DNA of 9,887 nt from Prevotella sp. Lineage in GTDB: Bacteria; Bacteroidota; Bacteroidia; Bacteroidales; Bacteroidaceae. Where the stretch lies: the NCBI GenBank assembly GCA_016291915.1, contig JAEEZP010000283.1, positions 1 to 9,887 of the forward strand, in the 5' to 3' direction. The number at the start of each line of letters is the position of its first letter. Within the stretch, counting starts at the first letter, position 1. The notes beneath the pieces were generated by a model. It did no database searches and was not told where the DNA came from. It was given only the letters and a program-made list of their open reading frames with translations. Below, in pieces: positions 4,885 through 9,887 of the stretch. The position numbers were made by a program, and so were the translations under genes.

Positions 4885-5093
4885 ATGGAAAATCCCTTTA
4901 AATTCGGTACTATCGTCGATGATGAATACTTCACCGACAGAGTAAAAGAAGTAGAGTATATCCGTCTGTTCATCAATAGCGCCAACCCATCTACAGTGTT
5001 TTAAAACGTCTCCAGAAAGAGGGTTATGTGATTTATTCCGACCATTATGAGTTGGAAGATCCTTTCTATAAGCAGTGGCTTTTGAGGGCATAA
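4885..5093 (+). pseudogene. Remnant of an AAA ATPase gene with the centre deleted
   Basis: An ATG at 4885 begins MENPFKFGTIVDDEYFTDR followed by VKEVEYIRLFINSANPSTVF and a stop at 5002-5004. This start is characteristic of a large Bacteroidales ATPase family in which a Walker A loop follows soon after. Here none follows. Instead, in another frame from about 4995, comes SVLKRLQKEGYVIYSDHYELEDPFYKQWLLRA with a stop at 5091-5093, the usual winged-helix and closing 'DPFYKQWL' end of the same family. About a kilobase of coding sequence, including all nucleotide-binding motifs, has been lost. The join lies around 4980-4995, and a TTTT/AAAA run at 4999-5006 may hold an additional frameshift. The promoter and operator-like dyads are intact. 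Not related to the full ATPase at 7932. Confidence 0.85.
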
Positions 5094-5149
5094 ACCTTAT
5101 ACATATCCTAAGGATAGAATGAGTTGAAGTAATTGTAAAGAGAAAGATT

Positions 5150-6187
5150 ATGAAAGAATACTATAAAGATTTGGAAGCCATCTGTTTCTTAACATTACCG
5201 TGGGAAAAGTTGCAGGACAAGACATTGATGATTACGGGAGCCAGTGGCCTCATCGGGAGATGTCTCATCGACACGCTGATGATGCTCAACCGTACTAAGA
5301 GTATGAACATCAAGGTGGTGGCTGTCGCGAGAAACGAAGAACGACTCAGGAGTCTTTTCAGTGATGATGTCAACAACGGAACAATCCGCATACTGGCACA
5401 TGACGTGACCAAGCCTTTCGCGACAGAGGACTTCCGTGAACCTATCGACTATATCCTGCACCTGGCCAGTAACACACACCCTGTGGCTTACGCTACCGAC
5501 CCGATAGGGACGATAACGACGAATGTCATCGGACTGAACAACCTCTTGGAGTTAGCTTACCAGAAACAGACGGAGCGGTTCTTGTTCGCCTCCTCCGTGG
5601 AGATCTATGGTGAGAACCGTGGGGATACCGAGGCTTTCAAGGAGGATTACTGTGGATATATCGACTGTAATACGTTGCGTGCGGGATACCCGGAAAGTAA
5701 ACGTGTGGGCGAGGCTTTATGTCAGGCTTATGCAAAACAACGTGGCATGGATGTGGTGATCCCCCGGCTGTCGCGCGTCTATGGTCCTACCATGAAGATG
5801 GATGACACAAAGGCGCTGTCGCAGTTTATCAAGAAAGCAATGAACAAGGAGGATATCGTACTGAAGAGTGCCGGCACACAGTATTATTCCTATACGTATG
5901 TGGCAGACGCTGTCTCTGCCCTACTCTACTGTCTGTTGAGCGGGAAAAGCGGCGAGGCATACAACATCTCAGATAAGGCGTCGGATATCCACCTAAGGGA
6001 TCTGGCCGCTATATTGGCGGAGGTAGCCGGGACGAAGGTGGTGTTCGATATTCCTGATGCCACGGAACAGGCAGGGTATTCGAAGGCTACTACGGCTATC
6101 CTGGACAATACGAAGATCTGTGCTCTCGGATGGAAGGCCCTGACGCCGATACGGGAAGGACTGAGGAAAGTGATAATTAATAGTTAA
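5150..6187 (+). CDS. NAD-dependent epimerase/dehydratase (extended SDR)
   Basis: The 345-residue protein is a complete extended short-chain dehydrogenase of the nucleotide-sugar type. The Rossmann NAD-binding loop is GASGLIG (30-36), the NNAG-equivalent region is HLASNTHP (104-111), the catalytic serine region is FASSVEIYG (146-154), and the catalytic pair is Y180/K184 (YPESK). A C-terminal substrate region (YTYVADAVSALLYCL, 248-262) follows. Such enzymes oxidise and rearrange a nucleotide-sugar at C4, giving epimerases, 4,6-dehydratases or decarboxylases; which one cannot be decided here. Pairing with the cytidylyltransferase suggests supply of an unusual activated sugar for a surface polymer. 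The final residues IINS and stop are encoded inside the AT-rich end of the right inverted-repeat arm. Transcription may come from the relic promoter at 4815-4845. Confidence 0.9.
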   Translation: MKEYYKDLEAICFLTLPWEKLQDKTLMITGASGLIGRCLIDTLMMLNRTKSMNIKVVAVARNEERLRSLFSDDVNNGTIRILAHDVTKPFATEDFREPIDYILHLASNTHPVAYATDPIGTITTNVIGLNNLLELAYQKQTERFLFASSVEIYGENRGDTEAFKEDYCGYIDCNTLRAGYPESKRVGEALCQAYAKQRGMDVVIPRLSRVYGPTMKMDDTKALSQFIKKAMNKEDIVLKSAGTQYYSYTYVADAVSALLYCLLSGKSGEAYNISDKASDIHLRDLAAILAEVAGTKVVFDIPDATEQAGYSKATTAILDNTKICALGWKALTPIREGLRKVIINS

Positions 6188-6288
6188 TAGTTAATAGTTA
6201 ATAGTTAATAATTTTTCGATTAAGCGAGGGCAAAATCAAACTTGTTTGAATTTTGCAGAGCGATAGAAAAATCGCCGAAGGCAATTAA
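6177..6288. repeat. Right arm of the 90-bp perfect inverted repeat
   Basis: Reverse complement of 3941-4052 with a single mismatch (position 6198), perfect over 6199-6288. It includes the stem GCAAAATCAAAC (6230-6241) pairing with GTTTG-A-ATTTTGC (6244-6256) and a GCC-GAA-GGC mini-hairpin (6274-6282). It ends 52 bases before the Fic start codon and overlaps the last codons and stop of the SDR gene. No promoter element for the Fic gene is visible between arm and gene. Confidence 0.97.
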
Positions 6289-6340
6289 GAGTTAATAGAT
6301 ATTAGTTAAAGCATTATCGGGCAAGAGAATAGATACTATA

Positions 6341-7216
6341 ATGAGTAAACTTTCTTTCAGATTTTATAAGGATCACGAGGTACGAGCCATTTGGGATGAG
6401 GAACATTCCAAATGGTGGTTCTCCGCCATTGACATCATTCGAGCAATTAACAATGAGGCTGACTATACTAAAGCAGGGAATTACTGGCGGTGGCTTAAAA
6501 AGAAACTCTTTAATGACGGGGTTCAACTCGTGAGTGTCACTCACGAGTTCAAATTTGAAGCACCTGATGGGAAAAAACGTGCTGCAGACGCTCTAGACTA
6601 TGAATGTGTACAGATTCTGTCAAAAAACTATCCTAATAACAAGGCTAACGATTTCTTAGATTGGTTTACATATAGCGACAATACAATAGATGGACGAAGT
6701 AAGAAAAAGGCCTATACCTTTATAGAGAGTCATCTTGTGGCTGATGAGGATATTGGTACCGTGAAGGCATTGCAACAGATACACGCTTACATTTTCGGAG
6801 GACTGTATGACTTTGCTGGAAAGATTCGTACGAAAACCATTTCAAAAGGAAATACACTGTTCTGTCTGGCTGAATATCTCACACAGAATCTTAAAACTAT
6901 CGAACTGATGCCGGAGAATACGTTCGATGAAATTGTCGACAAATATGTAGAGATGAACATTGCACATCCTTTCATGGAAGGCAATGGTCGCAGTACTCGA
7001 ATCTGGCTCGACCTCATTTTCAAAAAAAGATTAGGTATGTGCGTGGATTGGAGTAAAATAAACAAAAACGATTATCTGAATGCTATGATAGAGAGTCATT
7101 TGGATAGTAGGAACATACGCTCTTTGTTGAGAAAAGCTCTTACTGACAGAATTTATGACCGTGAAATTTTCATGAAAGGGATTGACTATTCATATTATTA
7201 CGAACAAGAGAATTAA
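6341..7216 (+). CDS. Bro-N domain fused to a class III-like Fic enzyme
   Basis: The first 110 residues are a Bro-N DNA-binding domain (HEVRAIWDEEHSKWWFSAID, 12-31; YWRWLKKKLFNDG, 48-60). The rest is a Fic domain with GGLYDFAGKIR (153-163) and the catalytic motif HPFMEGNGR (209-217), followed by STRIWLDL. H209 is the catalytic base and E213-R217 bind the phosphates of ATP, so AMP transfer to a protein target is expected. The C-terminus SYYYEQ (284-289) aligns with the inhibitory helix of class III Fic proteins such as NmFic, where the pattern is SxxxE followed by G or N. S284 and E288 are kept but the next residue is Q289. NmFic relatives modify DNA gyrase; the target here is unknown. No separate antitoxin gene is seen, in line with self-inhibition. 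Confidence 0.92.
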   Translation: MSKLSFRFYKDHEVRAIWDEEHSKWWFSAIDIIRAINNEADYTKAGNYWRWLKKKLFNDGVQLVSVTHEFKFEAPDGKKRAADALDYECVQILSKNYPNNKANDFLDWFTYSDNTIDGRSKKKAYTFIESHLVADEDIGTVKALQQIHAYIFGGLYDFAGKIRTKTISKGNTLFCLAEYLTQNLKTIELMPENTFDEIVDKYVEMNIAHPFMEGNGRSTRIWLDLIFKKRLGMCVDWSKINKNDYLNAMIESHLDSRNIRSLLRKALTDRIYDREIFMKGIDYSYYYEQEN

Positions 7217-7271
7217 CTGTCATAATGGAACGATATAGAGGCATTTCCTTGATAAATACAGAAAAGGAACG

Positions 7272-7351
7272 ATGGAAAATAAAAAGAAATTGATACGTGT
7301 AACCACGGCAGACATCAGTCTGGACATTCTGCTAAAAGGACAATTACGGGG
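7272..7351 (+). pseudogene. First codons of a family-4-type glycosyltransferase gene
   Basis: An ATG at 7272 opens MENKKKLIRVTTADISLDI followed by LLKGQLR, the typical start of Bacteroidales capsule glycosyltransferases of the GT4 type (VTT.DISL..LLKGQLR). The frame then leaves the family, reads GMPTSW and stops at 7368-7370. Everything after about residue 26, including the donor-sugar domain, is missing. It is joined directly to the tail of a sugar-transferase gene in another frame, so it is a deletion scar and not a functional enzyme. Confidence 0.8.
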
Positions 7352-7618
7352 TATGCCGACAAGCTGGTAGGTGATGATCGGGAGATCCTGTTGTTACGAC
7401 CGGGTATCACAGGACCGGCCAGTCTGAAGTACCGGAATGAGGAGGAGTTGTTAGCTACCGTCGATAACCCGCAGGAGTATAACGATACCGTGATCTATCC
7501 TGACAAGATACGTATCAACCGTTATTACCTGCACCACTACTCCTTCTGGAAAGATATCCAGATGATCATCTGTACCGTTACCGGACAGCAGATGATGTAC
7601 GGAGGGGAAAGGATATAA
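7352..7618 (+). pseudogene. Tail of an initiating sugar-transferase gene
   Basis: From about 7352 to the stop at 7616-7618, in a different frame from the preceding fragment, the sequence encodes 88 residues: YADKLVGDDREILLLRPGIT, GPASLKYRNEEELLA, DNPQEYNDTVIYPDKIRINR and YYLHHYSFWKDIQMI. These are the closing motifs of the bacterial sugar transferase family (PF02397 type) that loads the first sugar phosphate onto undecaprenyl phosphate. The N-terminal membrane helix and catalytic part of about 100 residues are missing. In intact Bacteroidales loci a glycosyltransferase gene often precedes this gene, so one deletion spanning both explains the scar. A terminator follows. Confidence 0.85.
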
Positions 7619-7642
7619 CCGGAGATCAATAAGAAGAAATGC

Positions 7643-7679
7643 AAAAGGGGATGTGTCTAGAACGACATATCCCCTTTTT
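7643..7679 (+). terminator. Rho-independent terminator of the glycan locus
   Basis: A 15-bp stem (7643-7657 with 7664-7678, one G-T pair) has a TAGAAC loop and ends in CCCC followed by five T residues and more T after one G. It lies 25 bases past the sugar-transferase stop. The A-rich left side also gives weak T-tract symmetry on the other strand. It marks the end of the rightward glycan-type unit. Confidence 0.88.
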
Positions 7680-7901
7680 GTTTGTATGTTGGAATTCAAT
7701 GCCTATCTGCTCAAAGAGCCAAAATATGTTATGATTGGACACCAAGATGCAGGAATATCATTCATATTTGCGTAATATTCCCCATGCCGTCAACATCAAG
7801 AGAGAATCACTCAATGGGAGATTTCGGGATCAAATATGCAAATTATACAAAACAAATCTCAATAATAACAAGATTTTGTCTTTTATAAAAGATAAAATTA
7901 T
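7680..7901. other. Intergenic stretch with only short broken frames
   Basis: Between the terminator and the ATPase promoter no recognisable gene is present. Two short overlapping frames exist: 7686-7775 (MLEFNAYLLKEPKYVMIG ...) and, shifted by one frame, about 7735-7935 (MQEYHSYLRNIPHAVNIKRE ...), whose stop overlaps the ATPase start. Together they could be a frameshifted leftover of one small gene, but I recognise neither part. Confidence 0.4.
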
Positions 7902-7909
7902 TATATTTG
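7902..7909 (+). promoter_or_regulatory. -7 element (TATATTTG) for the ATPase gene
   Basis: TATATTTG followed by C fits TAnnTTTG and lies 22 bases before the ATPase ATG, giving a very short leader of about 15 bases. A TTTG at 7875-7878 is 23 bases upstream, slightly longer than the usual -33 spacing. Confidence 0.6.
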
Positions 7910-7931
7910 CAGCAAATTTCATCTATAAAAT

Positions 7932-9143
7932 ATGAGAGCAATTGTAAGACAATGTTATCTTGACAAGATAGCAAAGCATCTTGGTAAGGACACCATCATT
8001 ATCATAGTCGGTCAACGACGTGTAGGAAAGAGCTATACCCTACGCCTCTTTAGGGATAAAGTGGCAGAAGATTCTCATGCAAACATTATCTTCATTGACA
8101 AAGAGAAACATGAGTTTACCGACATTCAGACTGACCGGGATTTGAATGCCTATATTGATGAACGGCGAGACAAGACAAAGACCAACTTTATCTTGATAGA
8201 TGAAGTTCAGGATATAGATGGTTTTGAGAACAGTATTCGCAGTTATTATGAAGAACCCGATATTGAAATCATCGTAACAGGCTCAAACTCCAATATGCTC
8301 AGTGGTGACTTGGCTAACAAAATAGGCGGCCGTTACAAAGAGATCTTCATTCAGGCACTAAGTTATGAGGAATTTATGGAGTTTCATGAGTTGCCCGACA
8401 GTGATGATACGTTGGCAAAATATATTCAGTTTGGTGGATTGCCTGGTTTGAAAAAGATAGGACTTGACGAACAGGATGCACGGGAGTACCAGACGGATGT
8501 CTATAGCACCGTTCTCTTGAAGGATGTTATCAAGCGGAATAATATCCGCAATGTGCCTTTTCTGGAAAACCTTGTTCATTTCCTTGCTGACAATGCAGGG
8601 AAAATCATTTCTGCCAACAGCATAGCAAAGTATATGCGGTCACAAGGGGAGAACATCACCTCCACTGCAATTATCAATTATGCCAAATACCTGTGCGAAT
8701 CATACATGATCCACAAGGTAAACAGGTATGACATTCACGGACGGAAGATATTTGAAAGCAATGATAAATACTATTTTGAAGACAATGGTATTCGTAATGC
8801 TCTTGTAGGTGGTTCACGGGAGAGAGACATTGAAAAGGTAATAGAAAACATCATTTACAATCATCTTGTACGCCTGGGCTATGAAGTGATGGTAGGACAA
8901 CTTCAGGCTGGTGAGATTGATTTTGTCTGCACAAAGCCAAAAGGCGAAAGGATCTATGTGCAAGCTTCTTATATTATAGCCGACAATAACACGTATGAGC
9001 GTGAGTTTGGTAATCTCCGTGCCATCAAGGATAACTATCCCAAATATGTCATCTCTATAACACCATTGGTTACCAAGTCTGATGACAATGGCATAACCCA
9101 TCTACATCTCAGGAGGTTCTTAACAGAAGGGTTGGAAAGGTAA
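7932..9143 (+). CDS. AAA_14 / DUF4143 family ATPase
   Basis: The 403-residue protein is a complete member of the widespread AAA_14-DUF4143 family. Walker A is GQRRVGKS (27-34), Walker B is FILIDEVQ (86-93, D90/E91), and the sensor strand is IIVTGSNS (113-120), followed by the GGRYKEIFIQALSYEEF signature (132-148). The DUF4143 part runs from about 190, with a winged-helix-like region (SANSIAKYMRSQGENITSTAI) and a C-terminal nuclease-like fold: GEIDFVC at about 327-333 and IYVQASY at about 341-347. In PD-(D/E)xK enzymes the second motif would hold an acidic residue and lysine (ExK); here it is V-Q-A, so nuclease activity is doubtful. The cellular role is unknown. The gene has its own promoter and stands alone after the terminator. 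Confidence 0.9.
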   Translation: MRAIVRQCYLDKIAKHLGKDTIIIIVGQRRVGKSYTLRLFRDKVAEDSHANIIFIDKEKHEFTDIQTDRDLNAYIDERRDKTKTNFILIDEVQDIDGFENSIRSYYEEPDIEIIVTGSNSNMLSGDLANKIGGRYKEIFIQALSYEEFMEFHELPDSDDTLAKYIQFGGLPGLKKIGLDEQDAREYQTDVYSTVLLKDVIKRNNIRNVPFLENLVHFLADNAGKIISANSIAKYMRSQGENITSTAIINYAKYLCESYMIHKVNRYDIHGRKIFESNDKYYFEDNGIRNALVGGSRERDIEKVIENIIYNHLVRLGYEVMVGQLQAGEIDFVCTKPKGERIYVQASYIIADNNTYEREFGNLRAIKDNYPKYVISITPLVTKSDDNGITHLHLRRFLTEGLER

Positions 9144-9596
9144 CATTTATGCCATTTCGCCCACAAATCACCGTTTATTCCGCTATGGAGTTCGCCAGAT
9201 GGGTGGTTTCGGCGGAATAAGCGTGTTTTATTCCGAATTAAACATTTCAAAGTGTTTTGGAAGATGAAAACCTCCGTTCAGATGTTATTGACTTGGCAAA
9301 AGAGTACTTTTCAGGAGAATGATGGATTGTCGTCAGAACCTTATTGATTACAAACGACCTGTTTTGAATAAACAAAGCTGCGCCTCAACAAAACAAGTAA
9401 TACTTGATTGCACTCGGCTTACATTTGTTTTCGCAGACGCACAAGATTGTAAAAAGTGGCAGAAATTGGTGCTGAACTCAAACCGATTGTTTTCGTATTG
9501 TTTTCGCAAGATACTTGTTGAATAATCGCACTATATTGGGATTGTATGCCAATTATACAACTTTTTGAGTAAATTGAAACTAAAAATACTATTTTA
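9144..9596. other. Gene-free gap with dyads and a possible gene tail
   Basis: No complete gene is seen in this 450-base stretch. It contains an inverted repeat, CGTTTATTCCGC (9172-9183) with GCGGAATAAGCG (9212-9223), one G-T pair, 28-base loop. It also holds a protein-like tail at 9245-9322, a perfect dyad CAAGTA-A-TACTTG (9394-9406) inside a larger AAGC ... GCTT symmetry (about 9376-9420), and TTGTAT ... ATACAA (9542-9560). A rightward frame at 9319-9525 has poor protein character. Confidence 0.6.
9245..9322 (+). pseudogene. Possible C-terminal remnant of a lost gene
   Basis: Immediately after an in-frame stop the sequence reads FQSVLEDENLRSDVIDLAKE then YFSGE and a stop at 9320-9322. The even amphipathic helix and natural ending look like the last 25 residues of a real protein, but I cannot name the family. 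With only 25 residues, chance is not excluded. Confidence 0.3.
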
Positions 9597-9653
9597 TTGC
9601 GATTTTTGCTTTGTATTTGAAGATTTATTGCTAACTTTGCATAGAAATCGCAA
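9597..9653 (+). promoter_or_regulatory. hipB promoter framed by a 9-bp inverted repeat
   Basis: A TTTG (9610-9613) and TAACTTTG (9632-9639), 18 bases apart, form a Bacteroidales-type promoter with transcription starting near 9646. TTGCGATTT (9597-9605) and its exact reverse complement AAATCGCAA (9645-9653) lie on either side, one upstream of the -33 box and one at the start site. A further AATCGCA is at 9524-9530. This layout suits autorepression by the HTH antitoxin encoded just downstream. Confidence 0.7.
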
Positions 9654-9665
9654 CATACTGAGATT

Positions 9666-9887
9666 ATGACGCAGCAAGAAATTGGGAATACCATCAAGGA
9701 AAGACGTAGGAAACTGGGAATAAATCAGCAGACGTTGGCTGACTTAGCGAGTGTGGCTGTTAATACCGTTGTGGCAATTGAACGAGGCGAGGGTAATCCT
9801 CAGCTCGCCACCTTGCTCACGATTCTCGATACTTTGGGTCTGCAAATAGACATTAACATCAAGCAACTTGACTATGAGACAGTGTAA
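9666..9887 (+). CDS. hipB: HipB-like XRE antitoxin / regulator
   Basis: The 73-residue protein is a single Cro/C1-type helix-turn-helix domain: IGNTIKERRRKLGINQQTLA (6-25), the recognition-helix region VAVNTVVAIERGEGNPQLATL (about 30-50), then LLTILDTLGLQIDINIKQLD. The GNPQLATLLTILDTLGL ending is typical of short HipB / Y4mF-type antitoxins. These repress their own promoter and neutralise a HipA-type serine/threonine kinase. The stop codon is the last three bases of the window, so the expected hipA gene (or a short HipA N-terminal-domain gene) would begin just beyond and cannot be confirmed. The flanking TTGCGATTT/AAATCGCAA sites upstream fit autoregulation. Start choice: the ATG at 9666 is the first in frame and about 20 bases after the predicted transcript start. 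Confidence 0.85.
   Translation: MTQQEIGNTIKERRRKLGINQQTLADLASVAVNTVVAIERGEGNPQLATLLTILDTLGLQIDINIKQLDYETV

Noticed and set aside
4750..5091. 113-codon leftward frame opposite the ATPase relic
   Set aside because: It overlaps the end of the cytidylyltransferase gene and the relic on the other strand and contains a repeat-derived FFVTTFFVMT stretch; it reflects the tandem 15-bp dyads, not a gene.
7225..7293. 22-codon frame just upstream of the glycosyltransferase fragment
   Set aside because: Too short, lysine/arginine-rich and overlapping the well-matched fragment start in another frame; no support beyond an ATG.
7735..7935. 66-codon frame whose stop overlaps the ATPase start (ATGA), suggesting translational coupling
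   Set aside because: The ATPase promoter lies inside this frame and its second half is low-complexity AT-rich sequence with no family match; the overlap is probably accidental.
9319..9525. 68-codon rightward frame before hipB
   Set aside because: Unusual composition, no recognisable motif, and it crosses dyad sequences typical of intergenic DNA.

Overview
The window looks like chromosomal DNA of a Bacteroidales bacterium, most likely Prevotella/Segatella or a close relative. Four things point there: many TAnnTTTG-type -7 promoter elements, the near absence of Shine-Dalgarno sites, the DUF4248 / HU-like / 'smalltalk' / T7-lysozyme-like amidase gene set, and AT-rich TTAATAG-type intergenic repeats. 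I read it as a decayed or rearranged capsular/exopolysaccharide locus with its usual border genes and several accessory toxin-like or antirepressor-like genes.

Layout. Positions 1-2893 are read leftward: a DUF4248 gene and an unknown 125-residue protein, then a 730-bp gene-free stretch packed with tandem repeats and a leftward terminator, then the trio HU-like protein, 32-residue smalltalk peptide and amidase. From about 2980 everything is rightward: a Bro-N/DinD-like gene; a two-gene sugar cassette (IspD/TarI-like cytidylyltransferase and an extended SDR epimerase/dehydratase) enclosed by a perfect 90-bp inverted repeat; a Bro-N-Fic fusion gene; a scar joining the start of a glycosyltransferase gene to the end of an initiating sugar-transferase gene; and a strong terminator at 7643-7679. 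Beyond it lie an AAA_14/DUF4143 ATPase and, at the right edge, a HipB-like antitoxin gene whose toxin partner would lie just outside.

How the genes fit together. The cytidylyltransferase and the SDR could make an activated alditol or sugar for a surface glycan. The two gene relics show that glycan genes have been lost by internal deletion. A second internal deletion, between the cytidylyltransferase and SDR genes, removed most of an unrelated ATPase gene but kept its promoter and a duplicated dyad, which may now serve the SDR gene. The HU / smalltalk / amidase set is a recurrent Bacteroidales neighbour group of unproven function.

The most striking unexplained structures are the 90-bp inverted repeat bracketing the sugar cassette, a diverged third copy of the same hairpin element beside the amidase gene, the Bro-N domain present in the genes on both sides of the inverted-repeat cassette, and the Bro-N-Fic fusion with an altered auto-inhibitory motif. 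No tRNA, rRNA, CRISPR array or transposase was seen.
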